From Narthecium ossifragum (Eukaryota; Streptophyta; Magnoliopsida; Dioscoreales; Nartheciaceae): DNA of 64,000 nucleotides. Position 1 is the first letter of the stretch. Every line of letters starts with the position of its first letter. The translations under genes and the position numbers were made by a program. Of the stretch, positions 1 to 10,437 are shown piece by piece. Where the stretch lies: the NCBI GenBank assembly GCA_963920575.1, contig OY986964.1:33413685-33477684 (forward strand). The letters run 5' to 3'. The notes beneath the pieces are model-generated. The model ran no database searches, was not told the origin of the DNA, and saw nothing but the letters and a program-made list of their open reading frames with translations.

Positions 1-267
1 TTGCTCAGTAAAATGTGTGAAGTAGCCTCTTCCCACACTCTCCCTCCAAACGGCCAAAATCCCACCCTTCTTCCCTCTGGATGGTAGCAGATATGTACGC
101 CACCCCGCCCCCAGCTTAGATGAGATGAGCTGCAAGTGTTCTTCTAGGACCACCACCTCTAGCAGGAACACAAAGTCCACGCCCCTTTCCGCGATCAGGC
201 GACCACACACCCCTGCCACCCGTCGCGGCCCTAGGCCATGGCAATTCCACACAAGGAAACTAGTCAT
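1..267 (-). CDS. LINE ORF2, N-terminal fragment (endonuclease start), runs off window
   Basis: Read on the minus strand from ATG at 267-265, this frame stays open for 89 codons to the window edge. It begins MTSFLVWNCHGLG and continues with FVFLLE, which match the first two conserved blocks of the apurinic-type endonuclease (EEP fold) of plant L1-type LINEs: the Asn of the WNC block and the catalytic Glu of the FLxE block. The product would nick target DNA and prime reverse transcription; RT and RNase H would lie left of the window. The ATG overlaps the ORF1 stop as ATGA, which fixes this start. The family match is by motif only. Confidence 0.75.
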   Translation of the reverse strand, partial: MTSFLVWNCHGLGPRRVAGVCGRLIAERGVDFVFLLEVVVLEEHLQLISSKLGAGWRTYLLPSRGKKGGILAVWRESVGRGYFTHFTEQ

Positions 268-1513
268 TGGCAAACTGAGGAATGGCTATGCTCTGTAGCC
301 TCAAGATCGGCGGGCCGCAACCGTTTGGCGCCACTGCTACTTCCCCTGGCCTCCTGCATGAGCTCGTCATCGCACTCCTTCAGGTCTTCCTCAATTGCCA
401 TGTCCTGACACGTGTCTGCCCTTCTCCGGCTCGTGTGATCAGCTACCAGCGCAAGATGCAGTTCCGCCACCCCTTGTTGATGAGAGGCCTCCAAATCTGG
501 GAAGTCCCCCCAATCTTCTTCGTCGAACGGGGCCTTCTGTGAGGATAATGGTACCACCAGGGGGCCAGGACGATCGGCCCGCCCTCTCTCTCTCGCAAGC
601 CGGTCGGCCTCCAGTAGAGGAAGCTCCGCGATCTCTACCCCCGTGGGGTTAATCTCTCCAAAATGGAGCACTCCAAAGCGGTTGAAGTTGCCGGAGCCCG
701 GCCGTACCCATCTTGAGTCGCCCGTCGCACGACCGATCCCAAGCGATCCAGAGCCAATGCCGGACGGAGGCTTGCTCTCGCGATTTGAAAGGCCTCCTCT
801 TTCAGCTCTTCCTCTACCTGACCCCCCCACATCCATTTTGTGTGGTCCAGGCAGCACCGCGTCGCCCACCAAATGATCACCGGGCCCAGCTAGAGCCACG
901 TCGCCACTGCCCGCACCAAACCAGTTGTGCGACCCATCCTTTAATCCAGGACCACCCTGGGAGACGCTTGGCCTGGCTTGAGCCACGTCCCCCCGCTGGC
1001 CCCTCGCTTTAGAAGCTTCTCTGGCCTCGCCCCTCAGCAACGCCTGCGTCAGGCCTTGTCCCTTCTGCAGCGCCACCCTGGCGCCAGACCCTGCCCCCTC
1101 TGTGCCCATTCTTGCGCCGCCCTTCTGAGGAATATGCAGCCCTTGTCTGGTTGCGCCACGTGGACCCTCCATCTTCCCCGTCTGGTTCCTTGCTTGCGAA
1201 GCCGCCCTGGCCTCCGACTGGGGCTTTCCCCGCCGGCGAGCTAGACGAACGGTGTGCCAGGCGTCGCCTTCGACCGCTTCAAAGTCTACTTGGGAATGAG
1301 CCTCTTGACCATCACCCATGGTACGCTCCTCATCCATCAACTGAGGTTCGTCCAGGGACGCCTCCCCCGGTTCTCCAGCCGGCTTCTTGCCTTGAGCCAC
1401 CATCTCTCTCTTCTGAAGCTCCTCCTTCCTTCTCGCACAGTTGCTAGCAAGGTGTCCGAATCCGTCACAGAAGTCACAAACATCCAAGTTCTCATAGATA
1501 AAAGGTTGCACGA
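264..1513 (-). pseudogene. LINE ORF1, C-terminal part with zinc knuckle, cut off by LTR element
   Basis: This is the 3' part of a LINE ORF1, an RNA-binding nucleocapsid-like protein that packages LINE RNA. A CX2CX4HX4C knuckle (CDFCDGFGHLASNC) lies near its left-over N terminus, followed by about 390 residues of low-complexity Gly/Arg/Glu/Ala-rich sequence with no folded domain I recognise. The N-terminal half lies at 9306-10012 on the same strand, and the two were separated by insertion of the LTR element 1519-9300. The first nine residues of the open frame here (from 1544) come from that LTR, not from the LINE. The stop TGA overlaps the ORF2 start. Confidence 0.8.
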
Positions 1514-1518
1514 AGCAC

Positions 1519-3084
1519 TGACACGCCTTGAAAAGTGTCGCCAAAATTACAAATTTATAATCAAACTACTAACTAACTACTTTATGGGTAGATAGTAATG
1601 AGTCCGAGTCGAATCCACAGGGAACTAATGGTTTAAGTCGTATACTAGGTATAATTCCTAGCCAAGGAGTTGGGAAAAAGATAATCTTTTGGGTTTTTAT
1701 CTAGAACTAAACAAATACGAAAAGAGTACTAACAGATAAGATAATGACAAGGAACTCTAATCAATAATAAAGAACTTACTAGGTATTCCTAAGATAAGAG
1801 CAGATAAATCAACTTAGATGATTTCATATAGTCGATAGGTGAATGGCTAGAATTCCTACCGCTCAACGAAGACGTCGGGGATAATATCAAGAATGGATAT
1901 TGGTAAATAATCAAGATGGTTCTAGCACCTTGAGATCGCCTACTAGAATGTATCAAGGATTAGAGTTAACCTAGTGGTTCTGGCACTAGCATTGTGGTTC
2001 TAGCACATACGAAACCCCTAATCTCGAATAATGATGAATAACGGATTAAGAAGCGGTCATAATGGTTCTAGCATTATGTGTAATGGTCATAGCATTACAA
2101 GGCTCTTAATCTCGAGAAGGAAATCCTCACATCCATGGTCCTAGCACGGATGTTTGATGAGAATCTCTAATCTCAAGCCCTAACATGCACAAGACCTAAA
2201 TCTAGGGCATATAGGAACAAATCATTCATCTAACAAATAAATCAACACCAATAGATATAAAGAAAATATCAATCAATCCATTCAACCATCAAAGTATGAT
2301 TTACAACTCATAATTTATAGAAAACCCTAATAAATAACTTTACTACATCATAGAATCCCAAAGCTAGGGTTTAGTTACTCATCTTAGGAAGGAGATCCGT
2401 CGATGAAGGTTGTCGCCGCGCTCCACCCATGGATCTTCCACCAAAGATCTAACCTAATTTGTGGAAAAGAAACTAAGAGAAACCCTAAAAGATCAACAAA
2501 ATTCGGCCATGGAAGGCTGCCAAAAAGCCCCCAAAGAAGGCTATTTATAGCCTAAGACAAACCCTAACTCGGATTAGTCAATTTCCTTTTATTTTTCTCG
2601 CAGCGCCCAAGGAGATCGATCTCCTTTGGATTGAGATCGATCTTCTTTGCTTCGGAAACTTCAAAAACTGGAATTTGCCCGACCCAGATCGATCTGCATG
2701 GGAAGCAGATCGATCTGGTTTTTCGTAACTGCTTCTTCTGCACCTCTGTACTAAAAATGGCATATCTTCCTCTAGGAAACTCCAAATCACAAACCGTAAA
2801 AAGTTCTGGAATCTAGACTTTAAGAGGTTTCCAACTATATATAGCACATCATCTGGTTCTTCCTGAGCAGGTACAGTTTTGATGTCAAAGATGGTCCATC
2901 TTTGCTCCTTTGCTCTTTTGCTCCTAGCAGGTTCTTTATTTGTTCGTTTTAGCACCAAACTTGATCTAATCTTCGCTGAGGGTCCTTAAGCCTGAAATGG
3001 GGAAAAAACAATCAAAATAGCATTGCTCGGAGACTAATGAGACCTAGTTAAAAGGGTGATTTGTGCACTTTTCACGTCTTATCA
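1519..3084 (-). repeat. 3' LTR of the 1519-9300 element
   Basis: Direct repeat of 7719-9300. On the plus strand it starts tgacacgcc and ends cttatca, giving TG...CA ends. It lacks 17 bp that the other LTR has just after the terminal gaaaagtgtcg. Within it, 2608-2722 holds four GATCGATC-type palindromes. The short frames at 2564-2958 are mirrored exactly in the other LTR and show no domain, so I do not call them genes. Confidence 0.92.
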
Positions 3085-3098
3085 CACCCCCCAACTTG
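3085..3098 (-). other. Polypurine tract
   Basis: On the minus strand the bases just before the 3' LTR read AAGTTGGGGGGTG, a purine-rich plus-strand primer directly next to TGATAAGACG. This is the standard position and composition for a gypsy polypurine tract and helps fix the orientation. Confidence 0.8.
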
Positions 3099-5556
3099 AT
3101 CTTTGCTAGTCCTCGAGCAAAGCAAGATAAAAATAAACAAAAAGCAGTAAACCTAACTAGCCACTTTCGTAGGTCTCACGATTACACTTAGCATGTGTAA
3201 CAAGCCTTTAAACCCCTGGGTGGCCCCAGTGGAGGAGTTATAGTCTCCTGAGGGTTTCCAGTGATGATACCCACAAACATCTATACATCCCCTTGACATA
3301 TCATCAGAACTCAATTATAATATTCATTAACTCTAATGCATCAAATAGAACTAATATTCATGAATGTATTCTTTAATTTACAGACACATAAAAGTAGAGT
3401 AAATACAAGCATGTCATAACACACTTCCAATACTTCAACATATTTAATCATAATTCAAGAATAACCTTAACACTCCAGTGTGTGAATAAAGTTCCACATG
3501 CATCAGAGTCTCCATTATATTCAAGCATTCAACTGTTCAAGATCAACATTCTAAGCATGCACATATTTTCCACTATCACATAACAATATCTGTTCTTTTT
3601 TTTCAGACACATACTTTTTTTTTCTTTAGGAAATTCAACCGTTTTACGCGAACAACATGCTAGTTAGGCACCTTGCCTGGTTACTAGGTATGAAATCCTT
3701 TTTTTTTCTCATTTCTCTTTTTTTTCTTTTTCTTTTTTTTCAGGTAATTCAACCGTTTTACGCGAACAACACGCTGGTTAGGCACACTGCCCGGTTACTA
3801 AGTTGAAAACCCTACACTTTCAGACAGATACTTTTTGTGAACAGAAAATTACATGTGTTCGTGTATCTTCTGTGACTTGACAGAGAACAGTAAATCTATC
3901 CCAGTCTTAGGCTCAGAATCTAATTTCAACTCATCCACATGTGAAAGTGCTCAGTGCGATAAGATATGTCATGTTATCCCTAAATCATGGTAAAAGTGTT
4001 AAAGCATAGAGATAATGTCATGCATAGCTAAATTTGCTAGACTTTATATGACATATAAATTTCCGAACAAATCATCGAATAGATTTCTAAATCATGCATC
4101 TTTATCAATAAAAATCATAATGTCATTCTTTTGACATGTTTTAAGGGATGTATAATAGACATGAATTCCCTAAGAATCATAAACATAAATTTCTAGAATT
4201 CTACCCCCCAACTTAAATGTAATTGTCCTCAATTACACTAAGTCATAAAAATAAAGCAAGGTATAAAGGGTAGAGATCACCATAAAATCGTGTCAGAGTA
4301 GTCGTCTTCCACATTATAATCACCACATCGCCCACACAACGGAAACATCGCCACCGACAAAATGCATGTCTCTAGAAAATACAATCTATATCTGGCATTA
4401 ATATCCGCCCATGAGCAATGTACAAAGGAACACCTGTCATAAAAATACCTTTCCAAAGAAAAATCAAATAAAATAAATGGAAAATATATCATGAATAACA
4501 AAAAGGCATATAAATTATTAAAAATTTCGGCAGAGACTCCTTTTTATTTCTTGAATATGTAGCCTATACAATCATTCATCCACATAATTTAAAATATAGA
4601 CATTAAAATACATTAAATCATCCATGCGCAACACCAAAAATATTCAGCATCAATAATATTGTCCTGATTGATGATCGCGACCGTCCGATCGGAAAATGGA
4701 TCACTGTAGCCTCTGGATCATGTATGGCAGCCAATGGACGGCTGAGAGCTCGCCGGAGGTGAATCGACGGTGAAACTTCATCGTCGGAGGACGGGAAGGG
4801 CTGGGATAGAATCGTGGAGGGCCAAGGAGTTCTTCGGTAAGCGCTGATCAAGGAACGGAGGTCCTCAGGTGGTAGATCGGTGATGGGCGGATCGGAGGAG
4901 AATGATCGCCGGAATTGGATTCCGATGATCGGAGCTTCAATCGAGGTTGGCAAGGATCGAGGAAGGATCGTGGAGACCTAAGGAACTCACCTATATGATT
5001 TATTTGAAGAATTGGAGCTCCAGGAGGCGAATAGAAGATGGTCGGAGAGGTTGAGACCGTCGGTGGTGGACGCCGGCGATCCGAGCTGCAAGGTTGAGTT
5101 TTGATGGGTGGGAATAGTTCGTGGCAGCCGGAGGACACTTCTGGAGGTGGCTAAGGGCGTTGGGAAGCAATGGAAGAGGTGATCGGAGATGGCGGATGAA
5201 ACAGGGGAGGCTCACCGGCGTCGGAGGAGGTGATGTTAAGGGAAGACGAGGTTGTTAGGAGGTAGAGGAGAAGATGGCGGTGATGTAGGTGGTAGTTTTG
5301 AGGGACGGGGATGGTCGGAGAGACGGCGACGGGCGGTGGGTGGTGACGGCTCGGGGACGAGCCGGGACGACGAGCCCATGGCTCGCTGGTGAGCCGCGAC
5401 GAGAAGGAGAGAGAAAAACTCGGGAAAAATAAGGGAAATCCGGGGAAAAATGGAAAACTGGAAACAAAATCATGAAAAAAAATCCTAAAAATTAAGGAAA
5501 ATCCTAAAAATTAAAAAGAACTCCTAAAAACTGGGTCCTCCCAGCAAGTGCTCGGT
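3099..5556. other. Non-coding 3' part of the non-autonomous element
   Basis: No convincing reading frame. Two similar ~70-bp modules at about 3628-3695 and 3741-3808 share the core accgttttacgcgaacaac and a following gttaggcac...ggttacta; each is preceded by long T tracts. The stretch 4640-5480 is markedly richer in G+C than its surroundings. On the minus strand it reads like the Pro/Ser/Arg-rich start of a plant gene and contains ataggtgagt, a plausible splice donor. It may be captured host sequence, but I recognise no protein. Confidence 0.5.
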
Positions 5557-7407
5557 TTATCGTCTTCCGCTCGACATTATGCTATATGGATTAAAACCGA
5601 ATTTGGGTGGCCGATGATTCCATGTAATGAAATACATGGATTTAAGAATAGAGAAAACATGTAGACATGATTTATTAATGAAGAACGGATGGTCCAAGGC
5701 AAATAAATCATTAAAAATTCTAGCTAATAGTCGATCATCATCCTGCAAATCATGTGAATCAGTAAATTTGTCCATCATCCAATAGGCTTTTGGTGGCCGA
5801 TGGGTGAAAGTAAAGAAATACATGTTCCTAAGAATGGCGAGGAGGTGCAAACATGTTTTATCAAAGAATAAAGAAGGATTCATGGCAAACAATTCAGTAA
5901 AAGTTTTAATCATGGGCCAATTGTCATCCTTCAAGCCATGAATTTCAATAAAAAGATCCATCCTCAAGTGGTCTTTTGGAGGTCGATGATTTAAGGTAAA
6001 GAAATACATGGTCCGAAAAAGGGTAAAACCATGCAAACAAGCTTCGTCAAAGAAAAAGGGAATGTCCGTAGCAAACAAAGTGCTAGAAGGACGAGAAGTC
6101 GGCATAAGATCTTCGATGAAGTTTCGATGAAAATGAGTATAGTCTCTACTCAAAATAAGGTCTATACTCCCCAAATGTTCAACTAGTGTGGATGACATGA
6201 ATGGTAGAAGCTCAAATTGAGGTTTTCTATGAGAGGTTTTGCTAACATCACTAGATTCCTCATTATCATTTAAACAAGGCAAAACACCATCATCATCCAA
6301 CACGTCAAAAACCGGTAACTTATCATTATATGTACTTTCATCACCATAATCATCAAAAATCGGTAAAATATCACTCGCATATGATGCCTCAAGTACTGGC
6401 TCATTATCATTAAAAATATCATTCACCGGTAATGACTTATCATACTGAACATTATCATCAATAGCATACTCAAACACCGGTAAGTCCTCATGAAAGCTAT
6501 CAATGACATCAAATGCGGGTAATATCTCTTTATTAACATCATCATTAATTTGTTCATCGGAAACCAGTGAGTTATCATAAACTATACCACCATCACATGC
6601 CTCAAAATCATTAACCGGATAAGCATTATCAACATCCTCATTAATCGTAGGAGGCTCTAAGTCACACATGCTTTCATCACTATCATCATCATCATGAACA
6701 ATATGAGGCAGTTGTCCATTCAACCATTTAATATGTGCCGCCGACCAGAAATCATCACTAATATCATCACACACCGGCGAAACATCATTCGACTCATCAT
6801 GAACAAGTGAAGTCTCATTAGGAATATCATAAGTGCATGTGTCACTAACATTGGCAACTTGGCTATCACAAGTAACATTATTAAAACTAGGAAGTGCCGA
6901 ATCATTCCTACACTCATCAGCCTCATCATCATTTGAATTCATCAAAGAAGCTAGTTGTCCAATTCGGGCTTCCATATTGGCTAATACTTGTGAATGAGAA
7001 TGTAGGATTGGTGTTAGCTCCTCAAAAGTCTCTAAAGCTTTAAGAATCCTTTCCTTTACAGCTGGATCTATTTGTGGTTGTGGTGCAAGGGGAAGGGATG
7101 GCTCATACCAATGTTGGGGTGGTGAGTATTGTGGTTGAGAAGGATAAGACGGTTCAAAACTAGGTGCATAGTGCGGGTTAGGATAGTCACCTTGAGGTTG
7201 AACATTCGGAGGATAGTAACCTTGGTATTGCCAATTGGGGTATGTATGACTACTCAAATTCGGATCATAAGAGTATGCATGCAAATCATAAGCGGGATTT
7301 GAACAATCATATCTGTCATTAACATAAGCGGGTGTATGACTAGATGGTAAAGAATAATCATGTGATGCATCACCCGGTGGCATATACTTATCGGCCATGT
7401 ATATCAA
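5557..7407 (-). CDS. Element-encoded 616-aa protein of unknown function, C-terminal repeats
   Basis: This is the only long frame of the element; it starts about 290 bases downstream of the primer site, where gag would be expected. Residues about 1-110 are rich in Tyr, Pro, Ser and His. Residues about 115-155 look helical and contain MEARIGQLASLMN, resembling the (Q/R)IGQLA block found after gag in Athila/Tat polyproteins. Residues about 160-400 are strongly acidic, with Asp-rich segments repeating DxLPVFD-like cores. The C terminus holds three diverged ~61-residue repeats, each ending in MYFFxxxHRPPK or a close variant. There is no zinc knuckle, DSG protease motif or YxDD. It may be a diverged gag-like protein, but the function is unknown. 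The frame is fully open, which suggests recent selection or a young insertion. Confidence 0.75.
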   Translation of the reverse strand: MIYMADKYMPPGDASHDYSLPSSHTPAYVNDRYDCSNPAYDLHAYSYDPNLSSHTYPNWQYQGYYPPNVQPQGDYPNPHYAPSFEPSYPSQPQYSPPQHWYEPSLPLAPQPQIDPAVKERILKALETFEELTPILHSHSQVLANMEARIGQLASLMNSNDDEADECRNDSALPSFNNVTCDSQVANVSDTCTYDIPNETSLVHDESNDVSPVCDDISDDFWSAAHIKWLNGQLPHIVHDDDDSDESMCDLEPPTINEDVDNAYPVNDFEACDGGIVYDNSLVSDEQINDDVNKEILPAFDVIDSFHEDLPVFEYAIDDNVQYDKSLPVNDIFNDNEPVLEASYASDILPIFDDYGDESTYNDKLPVFDVLDDDGVLPCLNDNEESSDVSKTSHRKPQFELLPFMSSTLVEHLGSIDLILSRDYTHFHRNFIEDLMPTSRPSSTLFATDIPFFFDEACLHGFTLFRTMYFFTLNHRPPKDHLRMDLFIEIHGLKDDNWPMIKTFTELFAMNPSLFFDKTCLHLLAILRNMYFFTFTHRPPKAYWMMDKFTDSHDLQDDDRLLARIFNDLFALDHPFFINKSCLHVFSILKSMYFITWNHRPPKFGFNPYSIMSSGRR

Positions 7408-7695
7408 TTAAAACAATCAAGGATCACACCAAAAAGATAGAAATATGTTACAGTGGATGGTCCAAGAATGAGACGTCCGTCGTCGCTTAGATGTTGTCAA
7501 ATCTCGCACGGCGGTGTCTTCAATCAACACAAAGATATAGAAATGTTAGCACAAATTCTATTTTTGTATTTTTAAATTTAAATTAAATTTTTTTTTTATG
7601 ATTTTCGTTTATTTTATAAATAAATAAGAACAAAAAAGAAACAACTAGTTGGAAGCAACTACACTAAGTAAACAACTTAAAACCTTAATTAATTC

Positions 7696-7712
7696 CCCGG
7701 CAACGGCGCCAA
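7696..7712 (-). other. Primer binding site, tRNA-Asp type
   Basis: The minus strand reads TGGCGCCGTTGCCGGGG, complementary to the 3' end of plant tRNA-Asp including its CCA. It starts six bases inside the 5' LTR. This identifies 7719-9300 as the 5' LTR and supports a Tat/Athila-type affiliation. Confidence 0.9.
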
Positions 7713-7718
7713 AATTCT

Positions 7719-9300
7719 GACACGCCTTGAAAAGTGTCGTAGTCTTAACAAGGACGCCAAAATTACAAATTTATAATCAAACTACTAACTAACTACTTTA
7801 TGGGTAGATAGTAATGAGTCCGAGTCGAATCCACAGGGAACTAATGGTTTAAGTCGTATACTAGGTATAATTCCTAGCCAAGGAGTTGGGAAAAAGATAA
7901 TCTTTTGGGTTTTTATCTAGAACTAAACAAATACGAAAAGAGTACTAACAGATAAGATAATGCCAAGGAACTCTAATCAATAATAAAGAACTTACTAGGT
8001 ATTCCTAAGATAAGAGCAGATAAATCAACTTAGATGATTTCATATAGTCGATAGGTGAATGGCTAGAATTCCTACCGCTCAACGAAGACGTCGGGGATAA
8101 TATCAAGAATGGATATTGGTAAATAATCAAGATGGTTCTAGCACCTTGAGATCGCCTACTAGAATGTATCAAGGATTAGAGTTAACCTAGTGGTTCTGGC
8201 ACTAGCATTGTGGTTCTAGCACATACGAAACCCCTAATCTCGAATAATGATGAATAACGGATTAAGAAGCGGTCATAATGGTTCTAGCATTATGTGTAAT
8301 GGTCATAGCATTACAAGGCTCTTAATCTCGAGAAGGAAATCCTCACATCCATGGTCCTAGCACGGATGTTTGATGAGAATCTCTAATCTCAAGCCCTAAC
8401 ATGCACAAGACCTAAATCTAGGGCATATAGGAACAAATCATTCATCTAACAAATAAATCAATACCAATAGATATAAAGAAAATATCAATCAATCCATTCA
8501 ACCATCAAAGTATGATTTACAACTCATAATCTATAGAAAACCCTAATAAATAACTTTACTACATCATAGAATCCCAAAGCTAGGGTTTAGTTACTCATCT
8601 TAGGAAGGAGATCCGTCGATGAAGGTTGTCGCCGCGCTCCACCCATGGATCTTCCACCAAAGATCTAACCTAATTTGTGGAAAAGAAACTAAGAGAAACC
8701 CTAAAAGATCAACAAAATTCGGCCATGGAAGGCTGCCAAAAAGCCCCCAAAGAAGGCTATTTATAGCCTAAGACAAACCCTAACTCGGATTAGTCAATTT
8801 CCTTTTATTTTTCTCGCAGCGCCCAAGGAGATCGATCTCCTTTGGATTGAGATCGATCTTCTTTGCTTCGGAAACTTCAAAAACTGGAATTTGCCCGACC
8901 CAGATCGATCTGCATGGGAAGCAGATCGATCTGGTTTTTCGTAACTGCTTCTTCTGCACCTCTGTACTAAAAATGGCATATCTTCCTCTAGGAAACTCCA
9001 AATCACAAACCGTAAAAAGTTCTGGAATCTAGACTTTAAGAGGTTTCCAACCATATATAGCACATCATCTGGTTCTTCCTGAACAGGTACAGTTTTGATG
9101 TCAAAGATGGTCCATCTTTGCTCCTTTGCTCTTTTGCTCCTAGCAGGTTCTTTATTTGTTCGTTTTAGCACCAAACTTGATCTAATCTTCGCTGAGGGTC
9201 CTTAAGCCTGAAATGGGGAAAAAACAATCAAAATAACATTGCTCGGAGACTAACGAGACCTAGTTAAAAGGGTGATTTGTGCACTTTTCACGTCTTATCA
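7719..9300 (-). repeat. 5' LTR of the 1519-9300 element
   Basis: Direct repeat of 1519-3084, slightly longer because it keeps 17 bp near its plus-strand left end. Its two ends form an extended imperfect inverted repeat (tgacacgccttgaaaagtgt against the complement of gcacttttcacgtcttatca), well beyond the usual TG...CA. The palindrome cluster is at 8824-8938. Confidence 0.92.
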
Positions 9301-9305
9301 AGCAC

Positions 9306-10012
9306 CCAGGATCCACCCCCGGCACACCGATACCCACCACTTCCCCCAGCCTTGCCGGCCTGGAGACGTCCACCTCCACACATACTCTGGCGAAGCAGTT
9401 CCGATCAGCAAACGTCGTAGAGGCATCCATCGCGAGCAAAGGTCCCGCCCGCCGCATTAGCATGCTCAGCGCCTGAGTTTCGAGATAATCAAAAGGGAGG
9501 TCTGGTATCCTCACCCACGCTGGGATGCGGGTGAAGTCCGCCGCCCTTGGCCGGAAAGAATCCCTCCAGCGAATAAGGGACAGTATCTTGCCATCCACCA
9601 TCCAAGGGCCGCCAGTGAGAACGCGGGTAAGGTCCTCCTCGTTCCCGAACTTGAACCCAAAAACCCCTCCAACCCTGTTCGTGACGAGGAAGGGCTCGGA
9701 CGTCATCCACATGCTTGCAAGCCGGCGACGAAGGAAATCCAGCCCCACTCGACCACCAATGAAGCGCCCAAAAAGGGTATGCTTCCAACGGTTGCGCCCT
9801 CGCTGTAAGACCTTCGGCTCAAACACCACCCTCTCATCGGAATACTTCTCCTTAATCTTGTTGAGGACCAAGTCTGGTATCACCTCGTAACCAGCTTCCT
9901 GGTAGCTCACCATCTTTGCCCATGTCCAGTTGCCATTAACGCTCGTAGGGGGCATCTTTGCCGCGGAGGACACGCCTGTCCTCAGCTGAGGGGGAGTCAC
10001 GCCCGCAGCCAT
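9306..10012 (-). pseudogene. LINE ORF1, N-terminal part (DUF4283-like domain)
   Basis: This is the N-terminal half of the LINE ORF1 continued at 264-1513. It includes the typical plant LINE/retroposon nucleic-acid-binding fold (DUF4283): FGRFIGGRVGLDFLRRRL, LTGGPWMVDGKILSLIRW, FTRIPAWVRIPDLPFDY. I chose the Met at 10012 because sequence upstream of about 10048 belongs to the duplicated MITE-bearing segment, although the frame stays open to a Met at 10108. The frame ends in LTR sequence at 9305, so the LINE was broken by the LTR element. The LINE itself has no obvious frameshift. Confidence 0.8.
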
Positions 10013-10069
10013 CTCTACCCTGAGGGGGAGACACGCCTGTACTCTACCAAACCAGTTGATCGACCTAAT

Positions 10070-10437
10070 CTTGTGTTTGGCAGAGTCTTTGAAGATGAGA
10101 GTAGTCATCCGTTTGGGAGTTCATATCCCATTTACATGGGAGTAAATAACCCCCCATGGAGGGAGGTGGGATATGCTATCTCAGATAGATAAAACGGTTG
10201 GATTTGTGTGTAGTGGTTTTAAATACCTTCCATAGATAGATCGGTATGTTTTGTACAAAAGAGCAAAATTGTTTTTTGGCTTTTTTTTTGTTTTACAACT
10301 TTCCTCGACTTCCAATGTAGTTTAATCCCAACTTATCATAAGGTTACCGAATACAAAATAAATTAATTGGGAGAACATATTCGGGAGATGGGAGATTATA
10401 TCCCCCATTATCCCATTCCGTCAAACAAACGCGTCCT
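10070..10437. mobile_element. MITE-like element, copy A (second copy about 27715-28085)
   Basis: An AT-rich stretch whose ends carry complementary wording: gtttgggagttcatatccca on the left and tatcccattccgtcaaacaa on the right. It has no coding capacity. The same sequence lies in copy B. The terminal-repeat match is imperfect and I could not define a clean target duplication, so the class (perhaps hAT-like) is uncertain. Confidence 0.45.

Larger units (their letters stand above)
1519..9300 (-). mobile_element. Complete non-autonomous LTR retrotransposon (Tat/Athila-like), 7.8 kb
   Basis: Two LTRs of about 1.57 kb flank a 4.6-kb internal region. The 5-bp target duplication agcac is at 1514-1518 and 9301-9305, inside a LINE ORF1. 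Orientation is minus: the primer site lies inside the right LTR and the polypurine tract inside the left LTR. No protease, reverse transcriptase, RNase H or integrase motif is visible internally, only one 616-codon frame, so transposition would need proteins from another element. The tRNA-Asp primer site and the TGATAAGAC termini fit the Tat/Athila branch of Ty3/gypsy; that placement is inference. By eye the LTRs differ at about seven substitutions plus one 17-bp indel, so the insertion is fairly recent. Confidence 0.88.

Noticed and set aside
2564..2958. 73- and 126-aa frames in the Tat-like LTRs
   Set aside because: Conserved between the two LTRs only because the LTRs are near-identical; they cross the palindromes and resemble no protein.
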